Notes under the pieces: model-generated
The model's database searches: none
Told to the model about the DNA's origin: nothing
The model's input: the letters and a program-made list of their open reading frames with translations, nothing else
Translations under genes and position numbers: made by a program
Origin: Balaenoptera acutorostrata
Lineage: Eukaryota; Chordata; Mammalia; Artiodactyla; Balaenopteridae
Length of the DNA: 64,000 nucleotides
Direction: 5' to 3'
Assembly (NCBI RefSeq): GCF_949987535.1
Contig: NC_080074.1
Location: 38,051,641 to 38,115,640 of the forward strand
Part shown: piece after piece, positions 50,881-62,690 of the stretch
Numbering within the stretch: the first letter of the stretch is position 1
Layout of the letters: the number at the start of each line of letters is the position of its first letter

Positions 50881-51387
50881 CTCTAAATAATTGAGACTAT
50901 GTATAGTGCAGTATTTAGACTAAGTCTAAAATATTAGCTTCCATGTGTGTCCTGAACAAATGTGTTAAAGGAATGGATGATGTCTTTTAGTATTGTTTCA
51001 TGTTGACATTTCTGAGATGAACAATTAACCTTTGCAGATGGATTTAGGTTTACATACAATACCCTAATTTGTTTTTCAATTACCCCTTTTAAAGAAATGA
51101 CTTAAGCAATTTTGCTTAAAAGTTTGAAATTTCTATATATCTAAAGGGAACGTAAAATTCTCTGTATTTTTCCTAACTCCTCTGCCAAGTTGTTTTTCTG
51201 CGTATATGCAGAAACATAGCTGAAAACTGTTTCTCAACATTGCTGCTTAGTAGGTAGCATACAGTCAGTCCCAAATATTTGGAACTAGTGAAATAAAAAT
51301 TTGGAATTGTAGATATTTAAGTTCTAGAAAAACAATGATTAACATGTAGCATAACTTCTATTTTTTAAAATGCATTATGAAATATGG
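50881..51387. other. Unique sequence, nothing recognised
   Basis: No frame or repeat assigned. Confidence 0.5.
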
Positions 51388-51510
51388 GTGGGATGACCAT
51401 ATGTTTTGGTGTGCCTGGGATAGTCCCAGTTTATGTTTGCTGTCTTATCTTTATTAGTTATACTTTTATTCTCAAAGTGTCTCAAAAAGGATGGCAAATT
51501 ATATACTAAC
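51388..51510. mobile_element. Short non-autonomous DNA transposon remnant
   Basis: 'gatgaccatatgttttggtg' and 'gcctgggatagtcccagttt' near the left end, with 'ggcaaattatata' near the right end, fit a common short palindromic MER-type DNA element. Its ends are eroded, so no target duplication can be stated. Confidence 0.6.
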
Positions 51511-51529
51511 TATAACTATGGGTAATATT

Positions 51530-51688
51530 TAGCTTTGGTAGCATTATTTGTCAAATGGTGAGGAAGGATAACAATAGTCTCTACTTTTATAGGTTACTGT
51601 ACGGATTAAGGAATTTAGTGCATGTAATGTGCTTAGAAAAGTACCTGGCATATGATGCATGTGAATAAATGTTAGCCATTATTATCTA
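51530..51688 (-). mobile_element. MIR, reverse orientation
   Basis: 'gtcaaatggtgaggaaggat' then 'ggttactgtacggattaagg' and 'agtacctggcatatgatgca' follow the reverse MIR order, ending 'aataaatgttagccattatt'. Confidence 0.8.
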
Positions 51689-53263
51689 GTTCCGATGGAA
51701 AGGATGGACAAGCAAAAGCTGCCCAGTTAGGCAGAATGACAGCATTTAGTGGATCCAGAAGCACTGGCCCTTCACAGATATCTTTTCCTATTTAGTTGTG
51801 TTCAATTTTTCACCTGATTTTTCTATGTAAATGGAAGCCAAATAACCACCCAGATCACCTGCAGTCCTTTAAACTGATTGCTTCCCTTGTAGGTAGATTT
51901 TCCTGGCATTTGACTTCAGTAGGAACAGGTTATGCTGAACAAAAGACTTTGAAAAAATATAACATATGGACATTATTTGGTTAGGAATACAGTAATACAA
52001 TTTTTTTCATGTGGGGAAGGAATTGGATTTTGGATCGTGTAAGAACTGGAAGACTGAGGTAATCTGTTTGAATAGAGATATAGTGCATTAGTTAATATAG
52101 CTCTTCTAGGCCTCTTGTTTTAGAACAGCATTCATTTATTTACCTTAGGTAAATCACTATCAGATGGAATAGACTCACAACTGAAATGAAAGTACATTTA
52201 TTACATTCACGGCCAACACCAGAGGGCTGTACTATTCGTGTGTTCAGGTCCTGTATTTTATGATAAAAAAGGATTTGGGGATTCCTCTTTTAGAATCTTC
52301 AAGAAGCAAAATTTAAGAAATATAACTCTTTTGTTTTTCTTTAAGGGAAACACAATTTTGTCATTCAATTTATGCATGGAGAATTCAATCATAATAAATA
52401 TAAATCAGTTTACATAAATTTCTCAGGAAACATCTCTAGTAGTAGAAACATAATTGGTCAGGAGATCTTCACTCTTGAATATGTCTGTGTGAAAGTTCAT
52501 TATTTATTTCAGAATGCTAAGTTACCAAGGTATTTATAATTCTTCATTTATAAATTAATTACAAGTGGATTTTGGAAAAATTGCTGACTTATATTTGTCT
52601 TTTTATATTCATTGGTCCTTAGTTTACATTGTTATCCAATTCTAAATATATTCTTCTGTAAGCAGATCTTTTTGGGAAATCTACAGGTAAAACCATCTTG
52701 ATCATTGATAGAGAACAGTTGGTTCTTCTACTCCCAAATTTTGTCTCAGGACAAAGAATATTCAATGCTGATTTTTAGTCCACATTTCCTCAGACTATTG
52801 TCTTCCTTGCTCAGACTATTGTATTTGTGGGAAATGTTTTAATTTTATTTTTTTAATTTATAAAAAGTATCAAAGTGGCAAATATGGTGCACTTAAATTG
52901 TTCATTACAGTGCAAAAATAGATCCTTAACTTGAATTTACAATCAGTATCAGTGGCTTGGATTTATAATACTTCCTGTAGAATAAAACAAAAAGTAGAGA
53001 TCATTTGCCAATTAATTGGTTGTGAAATACTCTGAACCAGTGGAAAATTATCTGGTTTGTGGATGACAGAAATCCTATATGATTGTAAGGAGCTGGAGGA
53101 TGATGGCTTATCATAAAAGGATGCTACTGTGAAAAACAAGAAACTGATGACAGATATTCTGAAAGTGACTAAGAAAATGACAGCCAAGGCAAAGAAAACT
53201 CCTAAGAAATAACATGTCTGATATAAGCTGTCAAATAGTAACTTCTACGTGAGGTTGGATTTG
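51689..53263. other. Unique sequence, nothing recognised
   Basis: No coding frame above 75 codons and no clear repeat. Confidence 0.5.
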
Positions 53264-53265
53264 TA

Positions 53266-53326
53266 TTGGGTTAGCCAATATAAACATCATACGGAAAATC
53301 CCGAACGAACTTTTTGGCCAAGACAA
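53266..53326. mobile_element. Miniature mariner element (BTMAR-like MITE), left arm deleted
   Basis: The left end TTGGGTTAGCCAA and the right arm CCCGAACGAACTTTTTGGCC, ending AAGACAA, match the two arms of the cetartiodactyl mariner terminal repeats. TA flanks both sides (53264-53265 and 53327-53328). The left arm lacks the AAAAGTTCGTTCGGG segment present on the right, which shortens the element to 61 bp. There is no coding capacity. Confidence 0.8.
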
Positions 53327-53329
53327 TAC

Positions 53330-53879
53330 ATCCAGCAAAATTGATAGATTGTTGATTGTGAAATGAATTACTGAAGATTTGATTAGACTCCATTGAAAGA
53401 GCAACCAGGAAAAATGTAGTGTTACCGCTTTGTCAAATTAACCATTGGATTATTTTAGATATTGACTCTCTTCTACATACATGAAGGCTGAAAAACAATT
53501 GTGAACCCCCTATCCAGTCATTTTTAGTGCATTATCTGAGACCAATCTATAGAATTACTACATGCTAGTTTTGGAGATGATTATCAATTTGGATCATGCA
53601 TTTGTTCATTTATCAAATAATTATAATAATAAACATAAAAGAGCAGGCATTTATTGTGCAAAACCCTGGAGATTCACTACTGACAGAATAACTTGTTTTC
53701 TTTGGATAATATGAAATACTTTTTGGATCAAATTGCATACTGGTAACATGGGCTTAAAAAGTTGGGTTTGTTGTTTAATTCTCTCAAGTTAGAGTTGATT
53801 GACATTTTTTCATCTATCTTATAGAAAGAACTAATTGATAAGGCAACTAAGCAAATATCCAGAAATATTTCACAGTAAA
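53330..53879. other. Unique sequence, nothing recognised
   Basis: No frame or repeat assigned. Confidence 0.5.
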
Positions 53880-53966
53880 AGCACTACTGATACTATTTAT
53901 TGAGCTTTCATCACGGGTGACGCTATATGTTAAATCGTTCCTCACAACAACCTTAGGTCAGTTGTA
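53880..53966 (+). mobile_element. MIR, sense orientation, 5' part of a split copy
   Basis: 'tactatttattgagctttca' then 'gctatatgttaaatcgttcc' and 'tcacaacaaccttaggtca' is the MIR core. The matching next part of MIR appears only at 54318, after an intervening repeat. Confidence 0.7.
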
Positions 53967-54310
53967 TCAGAGTAGGGTAATCTACTTTAACAAATGGCTC
54001 ATCCCAATGGTTCAGTTAAATAGTCAAAGGGGATTATTCCTGGTAGATGGGCAGAGGTATGCCCACATTCACCTGCCATCAGCTGGTGGAATCAGAAAGA
54101 AAGCATGAAGGAAAAACACTCTCTTCTTAATAATCTTGGTCCAGAAGAGACAAACATTACTTCTGTTCAGATTCCTTCAGTAAGAACTAGTAACATGGCC
54201 ACACCTGGCTACAATGATAGCTGAGAAATGGAGTCTATAGATGGGCAAATCTTGCCCAGCAAAACCTGACTAACATAGAAGGGGAGAGAGTTGAACAGCT
54301 AACCTACCTG
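53967..54310 (+). repeat. Unnamed old repeat inserted in a MIR
   Basis: 'gttgtatcagagtagggtaa', 'gatgggcagaggtatgccca', 'gtaacatggccacacctggc' and 'ctgagaaatggagtctatag' have the texture of a common mammalian interspersed repeat, which I cannot name. It interrupts MIR sequence cleanly. The 63-codon frame here is incidental. Confidence 0.55.
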
Positions 54311-54314
54311 CCTA

Positions 54315-54445
54315 ATATGTGTTAATGTGATCCACGTTTTACTGATGAGGAAACTGAGTCATAGAATTGTTGAGAAACTTGCTCAAGATTACACAGCTAA
54401 TAAGTGGTATATCTGGGAATTTCACTGAGAATGTGCTGCCTTTCA
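54315..54445 (+). mobile_element. MIR, sense orientation, 3' part of a split copy
   Basis: 'acgttttactgatgaggaaa', 'ctgagtcatagaattg' and 'gattacacagctaataagtg' complete the MIR begun at 53880. Confidence 0.82.
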
Positions 54446-54539
54446 TTTCCCATCTCTTAATTCTCAACTACTATTTTAATTAATTTATAGTAAATTGCAA
54501 GTTACTTTTTAAATTCCCTTAGTTTTCTCATGTTTATAT

Positions 54540-54680
54540 TTTGTTTTTCCCTAACTAGCATTTATACTTAATAGCAGAGACTCTGCTTCTTTCTGTTTTT
54601 GTAACACTCTAATATTTTTGAGGCTCTGAGATCACTTCAACTCATAATTAATGTTCAGTAAATCTTATCTGAATGTCAGA
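54540..54680 (+). mobile_element. Probable L2 3'-end fragment
   Basis: 'actagcatttatacttaata' then 'gcagagactctgcttctttc' and 'taatgttcagtaaatcttat' fit the L2 3' end. Weak. Confidence 0.45.
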
Positions 54681-56180
54681 TTAGAAGTTAATGTTTAACC
54701 TAATTTAGAAACATAGGGCATGATGTAGGAACTGATGTAAGAAAGGAATGGAAGTAATGGCTGAGTTCAGCATCTTGGCAAATTTTCAGAAATAAATTAC
54801 AGTGTAAAGTTAAACTATTAGCACAATCTCTGACCTAACCAAGGAAACGATGCATGTGACATAAACAATAACTAAACTTTTTTTTTTCTTTTGGTATCAT
54901 TTGAAAAGGTCCTTTCTAAATAAGCTGTTAATATTGTATGGCAAATAAAGGAATGGTTGCTATACAATGCTTAAGCTTATTTTTAAATGCATCAAGGTCT
55001 GACTAAATGAATAAAAGCCATACATTTATGTCCAATTTTTTCAGAAACAATAGAAACATTTTTCCAACCCAAATGAACCAAATTTATTATGCAGGTGGTA
55101 ATAAAAACACACTATAGTTAAAAGTACTCTGATGGCCAGGCATAATTGTTAACTTACTGAATAATCTTTAAAAATATTTTATATAACATTTCCCCACCAA
55201 TTTCTGTAGAATATGTTCTTTGGAAGGGAGAGGTCAGATTCCAGACATGACCATATCACAATTGTAGAATTCATGGGAAATATTCAAGAAAAATTATATG
55301 AACCACTCTAAAATTTTCCAGGTTGACTACATGTTGAAAGATAGAGATAAATCTTGGAATTAAATGAATGTTGGATTTTATATAGGACATCTGGAAAAGC
55401 AATGTCTTTGTAAAAGACAAATTTAAGTGGTCCTTATTTTGACACATTGAAATGCCTGGTCACTATGTTGGTGAATTTAGAATTTTCTTTATAGATTGCT
55501 TTCAAATCTTGAACTATTTCTGTTACTATTACATTTCTATTACATTACTATTTCCCCAAATTTAGGCACTTTGACCTTTGAAATTTTTACCATTTTGCAA
55601 ACTGCATTAACTATTATTTACTAAATACTATATTTAAATCAAGTTTTCTTTTTTCACTTAAAGAAATTTATTTTAAAGGAAAACTTTATATCGTGCCTTT
55701 AAATAAAAAAGCATCAATTTTTACAAATAAAATATAAAAATTAATAATAAAAATAAAACAGTTTAATTAATTAATTAATTAAAATAAAATTTATTAAATT
55801 TTTACTTTAACAAGTATGCAAACTTTTTCCAGATAATTATTACTTGAAAAACATATATTATCAAATCTAGAAAGGTGTTAAATAAAGACAAATAAGCAAT
55901 AAAGTGAGATTTTCCTTTTGAAATAATTAGAAAGATTGAAGAGAATATTTGTCTCAGTATTTGATTTAATTTTTTTAACACTGTGTTCACATAAATGAAA
56001 TCATCTTTTACCATCAGTGGTATGATCCACAACTGGGATGTATCAAGAAAATGTACTGAAGATTTTATTGGTATGAAAAGCATTAGTGTTTCTAAGGGGA
56101 TTTGACTATATCTTGAGCTTTTGTGTTACTGCTACAAAGAACAAGAAAATTGCCTTACTTATTGACAGTAAAATAGGTCG
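54681..56180. other. Very AT-rich unique sequence
   Basis: A (TTAA)n run at about 55763-55781 and long AT tracts lie in 55560-55960. There is no coding frame or clear repeat. It could be a matrix-attachment-like AT-rich stretch, but nothing in the sequence proves it. Confidence 0.45.
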
Positions 56181-56184
56181 TGAA

Positions 56185-56400
56185 TTTTTGCTACAGCCAT
56201 TCCCTCTGCCTCAAGTATCTTCACTCCCATTTCTGCCTGTTAAACACTTCTTCATCTTTTAAATCCCAAATTCAGTGCCACCTCTTCTAAGAATTCTTTC
56301 ATGATCACAGTCAGCAAAACTTTTCTTCTTGGTTTATGACTATTGACCTAGAATCTCATCTGGTTTAGCATATGCCCCAGAGTTTTTGCTTTTTAATTAT
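56185..56400 (+). mobile_element. L2 fragment
   Basis: 'agccattccctctgcctcaa', 'cttcatcttttaaatcccaa', 'attcagtgccacctcttcta' and 'agaattctttcatgatcaca' follow L2 3'-region order. Confidence 0.7.
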
Positions 56401-58854
56401 TACCAGTAGTGCATTAAAATAAACTGACATGCAACTGGTTAACTCCACTCTGTCCATTTTTTACCGTCATATTTTCTAGTAGTATCTGAAATACATGTGC
56501 AGTGCACAGAGTTTTCACTTCAAAGTGCACACAAAATGGAAAAACAACCAGTATCAATCTATCTCTTTTCCACTGCGTTTTCCAGGCACAAGTGAACAAA
56601 CAACTCTCTTCATGGGCAGCATGAAGAGCAAGACCTTCTGGGCCTCTGCTAGGCACTGATGTGACCATCAGCTGTGTCATGGCCCATTCACAGCCTGTAA
56701 GATAACGTGAAGCTGTGTGAGAACAGTTAGCATTATCAGTGGGAAATTATAGGTTAGCTGTACAAAATGTGAGCAAGAAAAAGAGCCTGAGCCCCATGGT
56801 TTAGAGAGCATAGAGATTCTGAATGTTCTTGTTTCTACAGTTTTGCCATTTATGATTTGATATAAATACATAGTATTAAAATATGCATTTATTTTATGTT
56901 TGTTAACATTTTGAAATTTTGTTTGCTTACATTTAACATCTGCCATGGGCCTTATGATGATATCAATGGCCCATGAGAGTAAAAAGTCATAAAATCTGCT
57001 TAAGAGGCATCAGCATCTACTTCAAATGTAAGTCTTCATTTTAAGAAGATGGTGCCCCACAAGATGAATAATTAACTCACGTAGCTGTAGAAAATGTGTT
57101 TATGGATTTCTCTCGAACCATGACTTTTATTTAGAGCAAATAACTACTCTTCTAAATTAATTTCACATTTTTCCCCAAATTTCTTTTACATGTACAAAAG
57201 GTAAGACAGCCACTTTTAATGTGTTGTTCCATTAGCAGAACTTTGGGAACAAGTAAAGGATAATTGTTTCATATCAACGATGACTTTTTCATCAGTGTTA
57301 TCTGATGCTTCAGAGAGAAAATCAGTTGTTGAATCAATCTACTGCTTTCATTTCATGAATTCAAAGTAAAGCATTGGGAAGTTCATTTTGTACAAAGTGA
57401 AATACCTGACATTGTTATGAATACTACTGTAAATTCAGTTTAAAAATTCAACATTGAACATAAAATTTGTGGTTTTGTAGTGAAAATTCAAACACAAATT
57501 TTGATGGAGCACAATGTCATGGAAAACCTGTTTTCTTATCAAATTCAGAACCCTCAGAGGAGTAATGTGGTTTGATTTTGATTGTGGTGCACACACAAAT
57601 TTATAATTGTGTAGAAACAAGCTGTGATATTCACCAATTAAAATAAAATTGTCCATGTTCACAAGTATTTTTGTATTATACACTGTTACCTAATTAAACT
57701 ATTTTACAGTGAAGCTGATAATAAATACTGATACTACAGCATAGCATTATGTGCTTTCTTTCTTCATTGCCCATCAGCAACCAGATTTTTTAAATGTTGA
57801 GCCTTTGATGAAACTACCTTGTAAATTAAGTGCCTTAGAATAATATTGAGTTTATTTTATGAATTTGTGTTCTAAATTGGTTGCATTTGGCCAAAATCAT
57901 TTGGAAGCCTAAAACCAATAAATAATGCAATAACAATCTACAGCTTTTAGAATTCTTGGTAAGTTACAATTACTGAAAATGACACTTGCAAACAGGAATT
58001 CATTTGTTTCCTACAAAAGCAAGGGAGGAAGTAAACAGATTAGATGATGGAAACATAAATGGTATATGAGATATAGTTTTGAAATAGGGTAATTATTATC
58101 ATATATTGATTTGTCTTAAGACTCTTTGAAGGAATTTGTATACTTAATTGAATAAACTTACATTCTATGCCAAAACTGAATTAACTCGAGAAGCCTAATG
58201 ATTTTGCAGCATCTAAATTTTGTGACATTTAGAAAAGTAAATATAGAGTTAATTTATTGTTTAGTTTGCTGTAAACTGTAAGAAAAAGTTTCTCTGAGTT
58301 AAGGCAAAAAAGACAAGTACATTTGAAAATATGTGGGTTGAAATAATTATCTACTTCAGTATAAAAAAATAGAAGTGAGAGTATCCTCCATTTACCAGAA
58401 TCTTCTCTGAGTTTCCTTTACCTCAGTACCTATCGGGAGATTATTTCCTCAAAGAAGATTATGGTCTCTAGAAGAGGTTTAATTAAACACGTCAACCATT
58501 TCAAATGTACCAACCATAAATGCAATTTTGAAGATAATTTGCAGACCACTTTATGAAAAAAAGAGAGACAATTTATTCTTCAGAAAGATAGAAGACATGA
58601 CATTAGAATAAGATACGTTTATAGATCTCAGTAAAGTTTATGCATGCTTACCAAGAATAATTTTGCTTATGGAGTATATCAGTGATTTTAAAAAACTATT
58701 AATTGAAGCATATGTGTACAAGTTCACAAATAATATGTGTACATCTCCAAAGAGTTTCACTAATTGAACCGAACGATGTAATCAAGAAACAACACTACCA
58801 AGAACACATAAGCCCTCTTTATGCCCCTCTCTACTTGCTATTAAGCTATAGATC
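56401..58854. other. Unique sequence, no gene seen
   Basis: Frames of 82-89 codons on the minus strand at 56414-56946 and 57435-57683 show no domain, no splice sites in place and no codon bias that I can judge. About 57150-57720 is repeat-free and of mixed composition, a weak candidate for a conserved non-coding element. Confidence 0.45.
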
Positions 58855-59115
58855 TGTTTTGCCAGTTTCAAATTTTATATAAATGGACTCATACACTATG
58901 TAGTCTTCTTTATTTGGCTTCTTATCTCAAAATATTGATAATAATGTTTCCATATTCCCTAATATTTATAGTTCTGGTTAACCCATTCTCATTATTCTGT
59001 AGATTTCCATTATGTGAACATACCAAATTTACTTACACAATCTAATTTTGATAGACATTTTGGTAATTTCCAATCTGGGCTATTGGAAAAAAGTGCTTTA
59101 TGAATATTTTAGTGT
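58855..59115 (-). mobile_element. Old L1M, reverse orientation
   Basis: 'aaatggactcatacactatg', 'tagtcttctttatttggctt', 'ccattatgtgaacatac' and 'gacattttggtaatttccaa' are in L1M antisense 3' UTR order. Confidence 0.72.
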
Positions 59116-59748
59116 ATGTTTTAGTGTATTTTAGTCATAAGGTCATATGATTATAGTTATGATTATAACTATTTTATATATCTACCACAAATAATAAAAC
59201 AATTTTTAAAGTCAATAAATAAATATTTTAAATTATGTGATTTAATTTTAGGTCCCCTTACACTCTCAAAACTGTCCCAGTGTGAACAATAAAATAAATG
59301 ATCACATTAATAATAACATGTTCTACTTTTTTTATCAGTCTGCAAATAAGAAACTATTTTGTTGTGTGTGCTTTTTGTTCCCCAGATAAAAGGACACAAT
59401 TATTTACTATGAATAAAACATTTATGCAATTTGCAATTTGCTTTGACTGTAATTCAAGTTGAATACAGTTCAAGATGGAGCATTAACAGAAAGTAAAATG
59501 TTCCTTGCCATTACTAAAATTTTTTTTCAAATAGTGACCAAATCCAATTTTGAGTGAGTAATTAGAAGCACACAAAAAAATTTAAAAACTAAAATGATTC
59601 ACTTTAAAAATCCATTTTATTTAATGGGCAAATGACAATATTGAAAAAGAAATAACATAATTCAATATTTTGAACACTAAAATTTTCCATACTTGAAACT
59701 ACAGCTTAAAATATTATTGTGGCAAGTATAATTTAACATTGTGTTATT
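59116..59748. other. AT-rich unique sequence, nothing recognised
   Basis: No frame or repeat assigned. Confidence 0.5.
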
Positions 59749-60522
59749 AAAGGGAACCCTCTTGCACTGTTGGTGGGAATGTAAATTGATACAGCCACTA
59801 TGTAGAACAGTATGGAGGTTCCTCAAAAAACTAAAAATAGAACTACCATACGACCCAGCAATCCCACTACTGGGCATATACCCTGAGAAAACCATAATTC
59901 AAAAAGAGTCACGTACCAGTGTTCACTGCAGCACTATTTCCAATAGCCAGGACATGGAAGCAACCTAAATGTCCCTCGACAGATGAATGGATAAAGAAGA
60001 TGTGGCACATATATACAATGGAATATTACTCAGCCATAAAAAGAAACGAAAATCATGTATTTGTAGTGAGGTGGATGGACCTAAAGTCTGTCATACAGAG
60101 TGAAGTAAGCCAGAAGGAGAAAAACAAATTCCGTATGCTAACACATGTATATGGATAAAAATGGTTCTGATGAACCTAGGGGCAGGACAGGAATAAAGAC
60201 ACAGACGTAGAGAATGGACTTGAGGACACGGGGAGGGGGAAGGGTAAGCTGTGACGAAGTGAGAGAGTAGCATTCACATATATACACTACCAAATGTAAA
60301 ACAGATAGCTAGTGGGAAGCAGCCGCATAGCACAGGGAGATCAGCTCAGTGCTTTGTGTCCACCTAGAGGGGTGGTATAGGGAGGGTGGGAGGGAGATGC
60401 AAAAGGGAGGGGATATGGGGATATATGTATACATATAGCTGATTCACTTTGTTATACAGCAGAAACTAACACAACATTGTAAAGCTATTATACTCCAATA
60501 AAGATGTTAAAAAAAAAAAAAC
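59749..60522 (+). mobile_element. 5'-truncated LINE-1 (young, different 3' UTR type)
   Basis: It starts abruptly at 'aaagggaaccctcttgcact' and contains the ORF2 end, with open pieces 59741-59968 and 59919-60158 in different frames. It then has a 3' UTR different from that of the L1 at 17372: 'gcatagcacagggagatcag', 'ctgattcactttgttataca', 'ctccaataaagatgtt', then poly(A). I found no convincing target duplication; TAACATTGTGTT on the left against TAACAGTATTGT on the right is the nearest. Confidence 0.9.
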
Positions 60523-61124
60523 TTTACATAACAGTATTGTAGAATGAAAGAATTCTATTTGAGGTTTTTTGCTAACTATTCTTACAAACATTTGTAATTA
60601 ATTTTTTTATATTTAAAAGCTTTCTTTCCTTTAGTAAATAAATAAGAATCTTTTGAGATAATCATTATATAGCTAAGTATATTGGAAATATCCAAGTTCT
60701 AAGCTTCTTCTTATGAAGTGAAGTGCTTTGCGGTTGTGTTTTAAATGTATATTTTAAATTTTGATTGTCAAGGCTTTCCAAAAATGGCAAATACAGCATT
60801 GTCCAGTTATATCATAGTTTTCAGTGTTAACTGGCTTTAAAGGAAATGGTGAACTGTTCAAAGAAGAGTGAACTATTGCATTGAGAAACATTATGTTCCC
60901 ATACAACAACCTGCTAGGGTTGCTACAGGTTCATGATTTTTCCACAGAGGCACATGTCTTTTGATATTATGACTATTGGCTTGATGTTTTTCACTAAAAT
61001 ATTGGTAAAACTTTAACTAACTGAAATGATATCCTTTAGTAGGGCATGTGGCCTTTAATCCTGATTTATACTGCTTTTATGTATGTAACTATTTTGTTTA
61101 AATTTCTACAAGCCATAAAGCCCT
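60523..61124. other. Unique sequence, nothing recognised
   Basis: No frame or repeat assigned. Confidence 0.5.
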
Positions 61125-61400
61125 AAAGAATTCATTCATTTATTTAACAAATATTAATTGAGAACTTACTATGTGTCAACCACTGCCTAGGCTTTGGGAC
61201 TACAGTAATGAAGTAGATAATTCTAGTGAGAGGAAGCAGATGGGAGGATACATATATCATGAGGAAATTAAAATGGTGATGTGAGAGAAGATAGACTATG
61301 TAGTTACTGTATGGTGAGAGAAAGTCTTACAAAAGAAATAATGTTTAAGACAAGACCTTCCAAAATACAGCAGGTGAACCAAAAGATGCTTTCAATTTCT
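61125..61400 (-). mobile_element. L2 3' region, reverse orientation
   Basis: 'attcattcatttatttaaca', 'aatattaattgagaacttac', 'tatgtgtcaaccactgccta' and 'ggctttgggactacagtaat' are the reverse L2 3' end, with the expected order continuing to 'tttaagacaagacc'. Confidence 0.85.
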
Positions 61401-62519
61401 CAAGTTATTTCAATGAGAAAAGATGTTACAAGATAATTCTATTCAGATACTAAATAAAGCATCAGAAGAAACAATATTTAGTTTTAGTTATGAAAGTTAG
61501 AATACAATAAGCAAATTACCTATCAATGTGCATTTCTGCCAGCCCTTTCAAAGTTTCATGAAGTAGTGCTCTCTTTCTTTCAGTAGGTATTTGATTAAAT
61601 AATTTTGAAAATTACAGCACACTTAATTTTACTATTATTGAATCTCAATGCATATTGGACTATTAAAGTGTCTAAGAAGTCCTGCAGTAGAGAAACCTAT
61701 TTCATTTTATTTAACCCCAAATTTTTCTAGTATGATATTGATATTTGATTTTTTTTTCATAAAGCACCTATTAAAACCCATAGAAAACTTTTAGTGCATG
61801 AAATGCATTTTGAGCCATGTTGGAAAATATGTCTATATCACCAAACACTAAAAAGAGATTTGAAAATTTTAGTCACAGGAGAATAGCTAAAGGTACACTT
61901 CAAACTATATCTGGAAGGAAAAAAAAAGGATTGCTTAATCTCGAATGAATTCTGAAGGATTTCAATCATTGATATTTACTGATAGGTGACATAAACAAAT
62001 ATCATTTAGTTCTATATTTAGCTTTTATGTCTTGAATACTTCTATGAACACCTGCAAGGAAAGGTGGCCCGAGAAACAATTCTTTAAACATATATATTCA
62101 ATAAATATATACATATTTGATATGTATGTACTTAGCTCTCCATTCAAATAAATTAGTAGTTGAAAATGGAATATCTTATGACAGAATATCATGGAGATAA
62201 TAATTCATTTAAATATATTTTGTTTTAAAATAGGATTAAAGAATTTCCTTGTTTAGCATCCATTTATGAAGAGATTTCCATAACCATAACACCCTTGCTA
62301 TGCTAAATACTTTTTAATTCCAAAAGCCCACCAGGATTAGGCATAGTAACAGCTTGCATGAAAAGAAGGAGGAGTTGTTCAGGCACATATCCCATTTTTA
62401 TTTGGTATTGTTTGGAATATGGAAGGCATCTTGCATTTTATTCCAATTAGTTTGCTTCACTCAAGTAATTAGCTGAATGTATATTTCTGGAAAAACTATG
62501 TAGCCTGTAGAACATTGGC
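61401..62519. other. Unique sequence, nothing recognised
   Basis: AT-rich, with no frame or repeat assigned. Confidence 0.5.
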
Positions 62520-62690
62520 TTTGTTAGGCATGGACCAAATGATGCAGGCCATGTTGAGGATTTTGAATTAGATCCTAGAATCAAAAGAAAGACACTGAGG
62601 ACCTTTCAAGTGATATGATCCTATTTGCATTTAAACATGATTTTTGGGGAATAGATTGGATTGAGGGAAAAATAGTGAGCTGAAGGTCAG
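62520..62690 (-). mobile_element. Probable L2 fragment, reverse orientation
   Basis: 'gcatggaccaaatgatgcag', 'ttgaattagatcctagaatc' and 'caagtgatatgatcctattt' fit the antisense L2. Weak. Confidence 0.45.

Noticed and set aside
56414..56946. Two consecutive minus-strand frames of 88-89 codons, possible exons or a processed pseudogene
   Set aside because: I recognise no protein similarity, there is no poly(A) tail or target duplication to suggest a retrocopy, and the frames have low-complexity edges.
59741..60158. Two overlapping frames of 75-79 codons with a Cys/Trp-rich motif, possible zinc-binding protein
   Set aside because: The motif is the C-terminal Cys-rich region of L1 ORF2 in a truncated copy.
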